Assembly (NCBI GenBank): GCA_030600625.1
Contig: JAUVLS010000008.1
Coordinates: forward strand, 1-14,295
Direction of reading: 5' to 3'
DNA: 14,295 nt
Source: Bacteroidales bacterium
GTDB lineage: Bacteria; Bacteroidota; Bacteroidia; Bacteroidales; UBA12077
Shown: one piece after another, positions 8,533-14,164 of the stretch
Position numbering within the stretch: position 1 is the stretch's first letter
How the letters are laid out: each line of letters opens with the position of its first letter
Notes under the pieces: generated by a model
What the model was told of the DNA's origin: nothing
The model's database searches: none
The model's input: only the letters and a program-made list of their open reading frames with translations
Made by a program: the position numbers and the translations under genes

Positions 8533-9159
8533 GTGGGAGTAGAATTTTTAATAAAAGGACTTATTGTTGGATTTTTAGCTTCGATACCATTAGGACCCGT
8601 TGGTGTTTTATGTATTCAAAGAACAATAAATAAGGGAAGGTATTCTGGTTTAATATCAGGAATGGGAGCGGCAACCGTTGACATGTTTTTTGCATTAGTT
8701 GCAGCCTTAGGATTAACATATATTATTAATTTTATTGAAGAACAGCAGTTTCTTATTCAATTAATAGGCGGTGGTGTTCTAATATTTCTGGGAACCAAAA
8801 TTTTCAATACAAATCCAATAAAGCAAATTCGAAAACACAGAAGAAAGAAGAACAAACTTATAGAAGACTATTTTTCAGTGTTATTTCTCACGCTGTCAAA
8901 TCCCTTAGGAGTATTTCTTTTTGTGGCAGCATTTGCAGGTATTGGGATGGTTACCTCTAATGATAGTTCTTTAAAATCTTCTCTAATTATTTTAGGTGTA
9001 TTTTTAGGTGCAACACTATGGTGGTCAACTCTTACTTTTTTCATTGATTTTTTCAGAAAACACTTTCGTTTAAAACAATTATGGTGGATAAATAAAATAG
9101 CAGGGATATTAATTATCGTTTTTGGTGTTGCAGCTATGTTGTCTGTCTTTTTTAAATAG
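8533..9159 (+). CDS. LysE-family amino-acid/metabolite exporter (GTG start)
   Basis: This 208-residue inner-membrane protein has about six hydrophobic segments. The N-terminal half carries the LysE/RhtB signature: PLGP at residues 19-22, then a conserved Arg/Asn/Lys/Gly stretch and SGMGAATVD. The second half begins after a very basic loop (IRKHRRKKNK, 99-108), expected to be cytoplasmic, and contains TLSNPLGVFLF. Family members export basic or neutral amino acids and similar solutes; the substrate here is unknown. The start is GTG at 8533: an in-frame TGA at 8515 rules out starts further upstream and no ATG lies near the conserved N-terminus. It begins 24 bases after the aldehyde dehydrogenase stop and lies 40 bases before engB, so all three may share a transcript. 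Confidence 0.88.
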   Translation: MGVEFLIKGLIVGFLASIPLGPVGVLCIQRTINKGRYSGLISGMGAATVDMFFALVAALGLTYIINFIEEQQFLIQLIGGGVLIFLGTKIFNTNPIKQIRKHRRKKNKLIEDYFSVLFLTLSNPLGVFLFVAAFAGIGMVTSNDSSLKSSLIILGVFLGATLWWSTLTFFIDFFRKHFRLKQLWWINKIAGILIIVFGVAAMLSVFFK

Positions 9160-9199
9160 GGACTTTCATTTGTAATTTGGACTTTAAAAATTATTTATA

Positions 9200-9802
9200 A
9201 TGGAAATAAAATCAGCAGAGTTTGTTTCAAGTTATGTGAGTTATAAAGATTGCCCAAAGACACAAGTGCCGGAACATGCATTTGTTGGCAGGTCAAATGT
9301 TGGAAAATCTTCACTGATTAATATGTTATTTGAAAAGAAAAAGCTTGCTAAAACTTCGCGAAGCCCTGGTAAAACACAATTAATAAATCAGTTCATAATA
9401 AATGACAGTTGGTATTTAGTTGACCTTCCCGGCTATGGATATGCCAAAGTAGCAAAATCAATGCGCAAAGATTTTAATAAGCTTATAAATGAGTATGCTT
9501 TAAACAGGGAAAATCTGATGTGTCTTTTTGTTTTGTTAGATTCAAGACATGAACCACAAAAAAACGATTTAGGTTTTATGCGTTGGCTAGGAGAAAAACA
9601 AATTCCTTTTGCAATGGTTTTTACTAAAGCAGACAAGCTTTCGAGTTCGGCTATCAATAAAAACATTAAAAATTATAAAAAGGAAATGTTAAAAGAGTGG
9701 GAAGCATTACCTGACATATTTGTTACATCGGCTGAACAAAAAAAAGGAAAGATAGAAATACTTGATTATATTGGTAGAATAAATGATATAGTAAAATCTT
9801 AA
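9200..9802 (+). CDS. engB: Ribosome biogenesis GTP-binding protein EngB (YihA/YsxC)
   Basis: This small 200-residue GTPase takes part in assembly of the large ribosomal subunit. All G motifs are visible: G1 GRSNVGKSS (30-38), G2 region with conserved SPGKTQ (55-60), G3 DLPGYGYA (75-82), G4 TKAD (142-145) and G5 SAE (177-179). The FVGRSN and RSPGKTQLINQF wording is specific to the EngB/YihA branch rather than to Era or Der. Length is normal for the family and the protein is cytoplasmic. It sits just upstream of the translation-related block prs-rplY-pth, but a promoter-like element in the 100-base gap suggests that prs has its own start of transcription. Confidence 0.95.
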   Translation: MEIKSAEFVSSYVSYKDCPKTQVPEHAFVGRSNVGKSSLINMLFEKKKLAKTSRSPGKTQLINQFIINDSWYLVDLPGYGYAKVAKSMRKDFNKLINEYALNRENLMCLFVLLDSRHEPQKNDLGFMRWLGEKQIPFAMVFTKADKLSSSAINKNIKNYKKEMLKEWEALPDIFVTSAEQKKGKIEILDYIGRINDIVKS

Positions 9803-9854
9803 ATTCATTCCACAAATTTCCTCGTAAAGACAATGAAAAATAAAATGATATTTT

Positions 9855-9862
9855 TAACTTTG
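9855..9862 (+). promoter_or_regulatory. Likely -7 promoter element for prs
   Basis: TAACTTTG matches TAnnTTTG perfectly and lies 40 bases before the prs ATG at 9903, in the only sizeable gap between engB and prs. No clear -33 TTTG is seen, so the call rests on the -7 element and its position. Confidence 0.45.
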
Positions 9863-9902
9863 CGAATTCAAAAAGAATTATAAATATTGAAAATTAGAAA
9901 CA

Positions 9903-10841
9903 ATGAGTGTTCAGCCTCAAATTAAGCTTTTTTCAGGAACGAAATCTCGTTATATTGCAGAAAAAATTGCAAAGGAGTATGGTATTGAATTAGGTAGTAC
10001 TGCATTTCTTGAATTTAGTGATGGTGAATTCCAAACCTCTTACGAAGAAACTGTTCGTGGGTCATATGTTTTTATTATTCAGTCTACATTTCCTCCGGCA
10101 GATAATTTAATGGAACTCTTGTTTATGATTGATGCAGCGAAACGAGCATCAGCATATAAAGTTGTTGCTGTAATGCCATATTTTGGTTTTGCACGTCAGG
10201 ACAGGAAAGATAAACCACGAGTTTCAATTGGAGCCAAATTAGTTGCTAATTTGCTTACTGCTGCCGGTGTTGATCGCATAATGACATTAGATTTACATGC
10301 CGACCAGATTCAGGGATTTTTTGATGTGCCTGTTGATCATCTTTATGCATCATCTATATTTGTACCGTATATTAAGAGCTTAAATATTGAGAATTTAGTT
10401 ATTGCAGCTCCTGATATGGGTGGAACAAAAAGAGCAAATGCATACTCAAAATTTTTAGAAACACCAATGGTGATTTGTCATAAATCAAGAAAAAAAGCAA
10501 ATGTTATCGGTGAGCTTACGGTTATAGGTGATGTTGAAGGTAAAAATGTGGTTATTCTTGACGATATGATTGATACAGCCGGTACTATTACTAAAGCAGC
10601 TGACATGATGATGGATAAGGGAGCTCTGAGTATTAGGGTTATTGCTACACATGCAGTTTTATCCGGTCCTGCATACGAGAGGATTAATGATTCGAAAATA
10701 ACAGAAGTTGTTGTTACAGATTCATTACCAATAAAACCTATATCTGATAAGATAAAAGTTCTTTCTGTTGCAGATGTTTTTGCTGATGTAATTAATAAAG
10801 TATATAATTATCAGTCGATAAGTTCGAGTTTTATAGTTTAA
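9903..10841 (+). CDS. prs: Ribose-phosphate pyrophosphokinase (PRPP synthetase)
   Basis: The enzyme makes phosphoribosyl pyrophosphate from ribose 5-phosphate and ATP, feeding purine, pyrimidine, NAD, histidine and tryptophan synthesis. The 312-residue length is standard for the class I enzyme. Visible motifs are the FSDGE segment (38-42), ATP-site residues RQDRKD (98-103), the DLHADQIQGFF metal/ATP motif with H132, DMGGTKRA (171-178) and the PRPP-binding loop VVILDDMIDTAGT (216-228). The protein is cytoplasmic and is expected to form hexamers. It is followed by rplY, then pth and an S4-domain protein, an order I associate with Bacteroidota. A strong promoter-like element right after its stop suggests that rplY is also transcribed independently. 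Confidence 0.96.
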   Translation: MSVQPQIKLFSGTKSRYIAEKIAKEYGIELGSTAFLEFSDGEFQTSYEETVRGSYVFIIQSTFPPADNLMELLFMIDAAKRASAYKVVAVMPYFGFARQDRKDKPRVSIGAKLVANLLTAAGVDRIMTLDLHADQIQGFFDVPVDHLYASSIFVPYIKSLNIENLVIAAPDMGGTKRANAYSKFLETPMVICHKSRKKANVIGELTVIGDVEGKNVVILDDMIDTAGTITKAADMMMDKGALSIRVIATHAVLSGPAYERINDSKITEVVVTDSLPIKPISDKIKVLSVADVFADVINKVYNYQSISSSFIV

Positions 10842-10854
10842 TGTTATACATTTG
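10823..10854 (+). promoter_or_regulatory. Likely promoter for rplY (TTCG ... TACATTTG)
   Basis: TACATTTG at 10847-10854 is a perfect TAnnTTTG -7 element. TTCG at 10823-10826, 20 bases upstream, is a 3-of-4 match to the -33 TTTG at the proper spacing. This is the best two-part promoter candidate in the window. It overlaps the last codons of prs and would give an rplY leader of about 90 bases, long enough for some regulation, though I see no strong structure in it. Confidence 0.5.
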
Positions 10855-10954
10855 CACACCAAAATATAAAGCACATTGTAAAAAAGTGTGATGGGGAATA
10901 AGAAGCTTTTAAAATTTTTAGTATTATTCTGAGTAGCACGTAATTAAAAAATAA

Positions 10955-11641
10955 ATGAAATCAATTGAAGTAAAAGGTAGTTTAAGAGAAACAGTAGGGA
11001 AGACAACTTCTAAAAGTTTAAGAAAACAAGATCAGATCCCTTGTGTACTGTATGGTAATGGAAAAAATGTTCATTTTCATACTCATGAGAATTCTTTTAA
11101 AGAAATAGTTTATACACCAAATGCTTACATTGTTAATATTGATATTGACGGTAAAGTATATCAAGCAGTTTTACGAGATATTCAGTTTCATCCGGTAACT
11201 GATAAAATTATTCATGCAGACTTTTTTCAGGTTGATGAAAAAGTACCTGTTTGGATTAAAATGCCGGTTATATTAGAAGGATCTGCAATAGGTGTTTTAA
11301 ATGGTGGCAGATTAGTTCAAAAGATGAAAAAGGTTAAAGTGAGCGGATTAACAAACGTTTTACCTGATGAAATAAAAGTTGATATTAGTGATTTGGCAAT
11401 TGGACAATCAATAAAGGTTGCTGACCTTAAAATTGATGGACTTGAATTTCTAGAGCCTGAAAACGCTGTTTTAGTAATTGTTAAAACTGCTCGTGCTGTA
11501 GTAGTTGAAGAAGAAGGTGAAGAAGGAGAAGAAGGTGAAGAAGGCGCTGAAGGAGAAGAAGGTGCAGAAGGTGCAGAAGGAGAAGCTGCTACTTCAGAAA
11601 AACGTGGTGATGCTGCTCCTGCAGAAAAAGCTGCTAAATAG
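10955..11641 (+). CDS. rplY: 50S ribosomal protein L25/general stress protein Ctc, with acidic tail
   Basis: This 228-residue protein is the long form of bL25 (TL5/Ctc type), which binds 5S rRNA in the large ribosomal subunit. The N-terminal 5S-binding domain (about 1-92) begins KSIEVKGSLRETVGKTTSKSLRKQ and contains IPCVLYGNGKNVHFH and LRDIQFHPVTDKIIHADFFQV. The second beta domain (about 95-183) carries the usual PVILEGSAIGVLNGG segment. Residues 185-210 are a low-complexity Glu/Gly/Ala tail coded by a tandem nucleotide repeat, followed by an Ala/Lys-rich end. Acidic tails are known in this family, but this one is strongly repetitive and may vary in length between strains. pth follows after 30 bases, so co-transcription is likely. 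Confidence 0.95.
   Translation: MKSIEVKGSLRETVGKTTSKSLRKQDQIPCVLYGNGKNVHFHTHENSFKEIVYTPNAYIVNIDIDGKVYQAVLRDIQFHPVTDKIIHADFFQVDEKVPVWIKMPVILEGSAIGVLNGGRLVQKMKKVKVSGLTNVLPDEIKVDISDLAIGQSIKVADLKIDGLEFLEPENAVLVIVKTARAVVVEEEGEEGEEGEEGAEGEEGAEGAEGEAATSEKRGDAAPAEKAAK
11507..11584 (+). repeat. Tandem GAAGGTGAA/GCA-type coding repeat in rplY
   Basis: This purine-rich stretch repeats units of about 6-9 bases (GAAGGTGAA, GAAGGAGAA, GAAGGTGCA) and codes for the EEG/EGA repeats of residues 185-210 of L25. The units are multiples of three, so gain or loss of copies keeps the frame. Confidence 0.8.
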
Positions 11642-11671
11642 TATTTAAAATAATTTAAACAGATAATTGGT

Positions 11672-12235
11672 TTGAAATACCTTATTGTCGGTTTAGGAAA
11701 TATTGGAAGTGAGTATATAAATACTCGACATAATATTGGTTTTAAAATATTGGATGCATTAGCTAATGTATCCAATATTTCTTTTCAGGACCGACGTTAT
11801 GCTTTTCGTGCTGAATATAAATACAAGGGAAGAACTTTTGTCCTTATTAAGCCAACCACATTTATGAATCTGAGTGGTAAGGCTGTAAACTACTGGTTAC
11901 AAAAAGAAAAACTTCATACGGAAAAATTATTGGTTTTGGTTGATGATGTTGCCTTACCTTTTGGAGCTTTAAGATTACGCCCCAGAGGAGCCGATGCAGG
12001 CCATAATGGATTAAAGGATATAAATTTTGCTTTGGGACATCAAAATTATGCCCGATTACGATTCGGTATCGGAAATGATTACCCTAAAGGAGCACAGTCG
12101 CATTATGTTTTAAGCCCCTGGACTGATGAAAATAAAGAAAAACTTCCTGAGAAAATTGATTTGGCAATTGAAATAATTCAAAGTTTTGGAACTGTTGGTA
12201 TTGCAAATACAATGAATGAATATAATAACAGGTAG
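11672..12235 (+). CDS. pth: Peptidyl-tRNA hydrolase (TTG start)
   Basis: Pth cleaves peptides from prematurely released peptidyl-tRNA so that the tRNA can be reused. The 187-residue length is normal. Active-site residues fall at family positions: N10 in GLGNIG, catalytic H20 in TRHNIGF, N66 in FMNLSG, D91 in VDDVALPFG and N112 in GHNGLKD. The conserved N-terminus KYLIVGLGNIG follows directly on a TTG codon at 11672. An in-frame TAA at 11651 and the lack of any in-frame ATG make TTG the only sensible start, which probably weakens translation. The gene lies 30 bases after rplY. In the DD-V-A-L-P segment an Ala replaces the more usual Asp (DELDLP in E. coli), a position that does vary. Confidence 0.95.
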   Translation: MKYLIVGLGNIGSEYINTRHNIGFKILDALANVSNISFQDRRYAFRAEYKYKGRTFVLIKPTTFMNLSGKAVNYWLQKEKLHTEKLLVLVDDVALPFGALRLRPRGADAGHNGLKDINFALGHQNYARLRFGIGNDYPKGAQSHYVLSPWTDENKEKLPEKIDLAIEIIQSFGTVGIANTMNEYNNR

Positions 12236-12268
12236 AACTTTATTATTTTTTTCCTTCTTTTTAATTCC

Positions 12269-12276
12269 TAATTTTG
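12269..12276 (+). promoter_or_regulatory. Possible -7 promoter element for the S4-domain gene
   Basis: TAATTTTG matches TAnnTTTG perfectly and lies 28 bases before the ATG at 12305, in the 69-base gap after pth. No -33 element is visible, and this gap is very T-rich, so a chance match is possible. Confidence 0.35.
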
Positions 12277-12304
12277 ATTTCAAATTTTATATTGCTATTT
12301 TATT

Positions 12305-12691
12305 ATGGAACACGAAGAAAACTTGCGTATAGATAAATGGCTATGGGCTGTTCGGATTTTTAAAACAAGAAGTCAGGCTTCGGAAGCTTGCAAAAAAGGA
12401 CGTGTACTAATTGATGATATTCAGGTAAAACCTTCTCGTATTATAAAAATTGGAGAAATAGTTTTTATTAAACGCCCTCCTGTTATATATCAGTTCAAGG
12501 TTAAAGGCTTGCTAGGCAAAAGACAGTCTGCTAAAGTTGTAGTAGATTATATTGAAGATATTACACCAGAAGAGGAAAAGCTAAAACTGGACATGAAAAG
12601 ATTTACAGGATTTGAAATTTGGGATAGAGGTGTTGGTCGCCCGACAAAAAAAGAACGCAGACTTATAGACGAGTTAAAAAAGAAAATCTAA
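12305..12691 (+). CDS. hslR: S4-domain RNA-binding protein, Hsp15-like
   Basis: This 128-residue protein carries an S4 RNA-binding domain at about residues 7-54 (LRIDKWLWAVRIFKTRSQA, then KKGRVLIDD). It ends in a basic tail with RGVGRPTKKERR (108-119) like that of E. coli Hsp15. Hsp15 binds free 50S subunits that still carry a nascent chain after a stall and helps to recycle them. That fits its place right after pth, which frees tRNA from stalled peptidyl-tRNA. The WLWAVRIFKTRS wording and overall length favour Hsp15 over other small S4 proteins such as the YaaA/RqcP type. It is cytoplasmic and complete. Confidence 0.88.
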   Translation: MEHEENLRIDKWLWAVRIFKTRSQASEACKKGRVLIDDIQVKPSRIIKIGEIVFIKRPPVIYQFKVKGLLGKRQSAKVVVDYIEDITPEEEKLKLDMKRFTGFEIWDRGVGRPTKKERRLIDELKKKI

Positions 12692-12701
12692 TACGATGTT
12701 T

Positions 12702-12709
12702 TAAATTTG
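12702..12709 (+). promoter_or_regulatory. Possible -7 promoter element upstream of the DUF4924 gene
   Basis: TAAATTTG is a perfect TAnnTTTG match just after the S4 gene, but it lies 152 bases before the DUF4924 ATG and lacks a -33 partner. If used, it would give a long leader containing the degenerate repeat described at 12731-12796. Confidence 0.25.
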
Positions 12710-12730
12710 ATATGATTTATTATATAAACT

Positions 12731-12796
12731 GGATTGTTGGATATTTGGAATAATGAAAATTTTAATTCCATGTTTCCAATATTCTAGTATTCCAAT
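12731..12796. repeat. Degenerate TTGGA/TTCCA intergenic inverted repeat
   Basis: The left part has two TTGGA units (12737-12741 and 12745-12749). The right part has TTCCA three times (12766-12770, 12774-12778, 12790-12794). ATATTTGGAA at 12741-12750 can pair with TTCCAATAT at 12774-12782 with one bulged base. It looks like a decayed copy of a simple dispersed intergenic repeat; no coding potential is seen. Confidence 0.4.
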
Positions 12797-12861
12797 TACT
12801 CGTTAAAACCTAATTAAAAGTATTTATATCAGTTTTAGAATTAAACCAAAGTTAATTGTTT

Positions 12862-13404
12862 ATGATAATTGCAAAACAAAAAAAACAAGAGAATATTGCT
12901 GAGTACATATTATATATGTGGCAAATAGAAGACTTAATTCGTGCTTATAATCTCAATATCGACGAGATAAATAAAAATATTGTTGATAGATTTGACCAAC
13001 CTGAGTCTGTTAAAAAAGAAATTACAGATTGGTATGCCGGACTAATTGATTTGATGAAAGAGGAAAATAAAACAGAATCTGGTCATTTGCAATTTATCCA
13101 AAATACAATAAATGATTTATATGAATTGCATTTGCAATTGATAAAATCACCTGATCAATTAGATTATATTGAAGTTTATAATAAAGCAAAAATAGGTATT
13201 ACCGAATTGATGAATAAATCAAAGGGAACCGTTGAAAATGAAATTGAGGCTTGTTTTAATGGTTTGTATGGTTTATTAATGCTTCGTTTACAGCAAAAAA
13301 CTATTAATCCTGAAACTGCAAATGCAATGACTGCTGTTAGCCAACTGATAGCACTTATTAGTAAAAAATTAAAATTGGTAGAGGAGGGAAAAATAGAATT
13401 ATGA
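12862..13404 (+). CDS. DUF4924-family protein of unknown function
   Basis: The 180-residue, mainly helical protein starts MIIAKQKKQENIAEYILYMWQIEDLIRAY, the typical opening of DUF4924, a family I know only from Bacteroidota. I chose ATG at 12862 over the TTG two codons earlier because the conserved MIIAK start then falls at residue 1. The chain is rich in amphipathic helices (for example about 8-30, 47-68, 75-95 and 130-175) and has no signal peptide, membrane segment or catalytic motif that I can see, so it is probably a soluble cytoplasmic protein. A single Cys lies in NEIEACFNGLYGLLMLRL. Its role is unknown. It is separated by about 170 bases from the S4 gene, and a 24-bp palindrome begins 30 bases after its stop, so it is probably transcribed alone. 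Confidence 0.85.
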   Translation: MIIAKQKKQENIAEYILYMWQIEDLIRAYNLNIDEINKNIVDRFDQPESVKKEITDWYAGLIDLMKEENKTESGHLQFIQNTINDLYELHLQLIKSPDQLDYIEVYNKAKIGITELMNKSKGTVENEIEACFNGLYGLLMLRLQQKTINPETANAMTAVSQLIALISKKLKLVEEGKIEL

Positions 13405-13434
13405 GCATAATTCAAAAAGGTAATAATTATAGTT

Positions 13435-13458
13435 AACATACGGGTTAACCCGTATGTT
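13435..13458. repeat. Perfect 24-bp palindrome between the DUF4924 and cupin genes
   Basis: The sequence is its own reverse complement over all 24 bases (12-base arms, centre GGGTTAACCC). In RNA it would form a stem of about 10 pairs with a TTAA loop. It starts 30 bases after the DUF4924 stop and ends 102 bases before the cupin ATG. There is no T-run on either strand, so it is not a standard intrinsic terminator. It could be a binding site for a dimeric regulator, an RNA processing or stability hairpin, or a terminator without a U-tract. Confidence 0.75.
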
Positions 13459-13560
13459 GATTAAAATAAGGGAAGATAGAATTATAGTTTTATAGAAACT
13501 AAAGATAAGATTCATATAACAGCATTAAGATGTTAATATACATAAACTAAAACTATTATA

Positions 13561-13905
13561 ATGAAAGACTTTAATGATTCAATATATCCGGAGATGATAC
13601 AAAACCTTCCGGATGCAGATATTCCATTTAAAGGAGTACAAGGTAAATTATTTCAGGGTAAAGATCATCAAATAGTATTTTTTACAATAGAACCTATTGG
13701 TGTTGTTGCAGAACATTCGCATGGTGCTCAATGGGGCGTTGTTTTTGAAGGAGAAATGGATCTTACTATTGATGGTGTTACTAAAACATACAAAAACGGG
13801 GGCCGTTATTTCATTCCTTCAGGAGTTAAGCATTCTGCAAACTTTAAAAAAGCTACTCAATTAATGGACTTCTTTGAAGATAAAGATCGGTATTCGACAA
13901 AATAG
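13561..13905 (+). CDS. Small single-domain cupin protein
   Basis: The 114-residue protein is one cupin beta-barrel. Cupin motif 1 is seen as EHSHGAQWGVVFEGE, with likely metal ligands H52, H54 and Q57 (Gln in place of the more classical Glu). Motif 2 is GGRYFIPSGVKHSANF, with the last ligand at H91. The product is cytoplasmic, and small cupins of this kind may be isomerases, dioxygenases or sugar/ligand-binding proteins; nothing here decides which. It ends with a short charged tail (EDKDRYSTK). A strong intrinsic terminator lies 70 bases downstream, and the palindrome at 13435-13458 lies in its upstream region, so it is probably a single-gene transcript. The ATG at 13561 gives the normal length. 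Confidence 0.88.
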   Translation: MKDFNDSIYPEMIQNLPDADIPFKGVQGKLFQGKDHQIVFFTIEPIGVVAEHSHGAQWGVVFEGEMDLTIDGVTKTYKNGGRYFIPSGVKHSANFKKATQLMDFFEDKDRYSTK

Positions 13906-13951
13906 TTCAACGTACATTTTTAACTGCCGTGAGGAAGTCTTATGCGTTGAA
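13906..13951 (+). other. Possible structured 3' region after the cupin gene
   Basis: TTCAACG at 13906-13912, directly after the cupin stop, is complementary to CGTTGAA at 13945-13951, with a 32-base loop that itself contains the short pairing ACT/AGT. Seven pairs at this distance could arise by chance in AT-rich DNA, so this is only a possible fold. Confidence 0.2.
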
Positions 13952-13975
13952 AATATAAATTAATAAGAATTAACA

Positions 13976-14015
13976 AGATTTCGGAAGTTTTTAAAACTTC
14001 CGAAATCTGTTTTTT
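13976..14015 (+). terminator. Strong intrinsic terminator downstream of the cupin gene
   Basis: A perfect 15-base stem (13976-13990 with 13994-14008) around a TTA loop is followed by G and six T residues (14010-14015). It is the strongest terminator in the window and separates the cupin gene from the non-coding region that follows. Confidence 0.92.
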
Positions 14016-14164
14016 AAATTAGCTTAATAATTATACTACATTATAACTCCCTGAAATCTACAAGTCACGGGGTGACTAAATGATATAAAGGTTGTTATGC
14101 ATATCTTTTCTTGTCAAGTCACCCCGTGACTATCAGTCCATTAAGTGGTTTGTTGCGGATTTAA
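14016..14164. other. Non-coding stretch with no gene seen, containing a REPIN-like pair
   Basis: Between the terminator and the probable intron start no open reading frame of useful length or tRNA-like fold is seen on either strand. The only clear structure is the pair of 15-base palindromes at 14063-14077 and 14117-14131, described separately. Confidence 0.6.
14063..14131. repeat. REPIN-like pair of 15-base palindromes in opposite orientation
   Basis: AGTCACGGGGTGACT (14063-14077) and AGTCACCCCGTGACT (14117-14131) are exact reverse complements, separated by 39 AT-rich bases. Each is also a small hairpin on its own (AGTCAC/GTGACT) with loop GGG or CCC. Two short GC-rich palindromes facing each other around a spacer is the layout of REPIN/BIME elements, which are spread by REP-associated tyrosine transposases (RAYTs). 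No transposase gene is in the window, so this would be a non-autonomous copy. The whole may also fold as one long hairpin. Confidence 0.6.

Noticed and set aside
9433..9666. 77-residue minus-strand reading frame
   Set aside because: Antisense to engB across its G3-G4 region; no independent support.
11317..11775. 152-residue minus-strand reading frame with a Ser/Pro-rich middle
   Set aside because: It lies opposite rplY and the start of pth; the Ser/Pro repeat is simply the reverse of the Glu/Gly-coding repeat of L25, and no family resemblance is seen.
12856..12861. TTG start two codons upstream for the DUF4924 gene
   Set aside because: The conserved N-terminus of the family begins at the ATG at 12862, and no ribosome-binding site favours the TTG.
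13176..13439. 87-residue minus-strand reading frame
   Set aside because: Antisense to the end of the DUF4924 gene; its hydrophobic look comes from the reverse of helix-coding codons.
13435..13458. Reading the 24-bp palindrome as a standard intrinsic terminator
   Set aside because: Neither strand has a T-run after the stem; the next bases are GATTAAAATAAG on the plus strand.
14063..14131. CRISPR repeats
   Set aside because: Only two 15-base units, in opposite orientation and with one spacer; no array and no cas genes.
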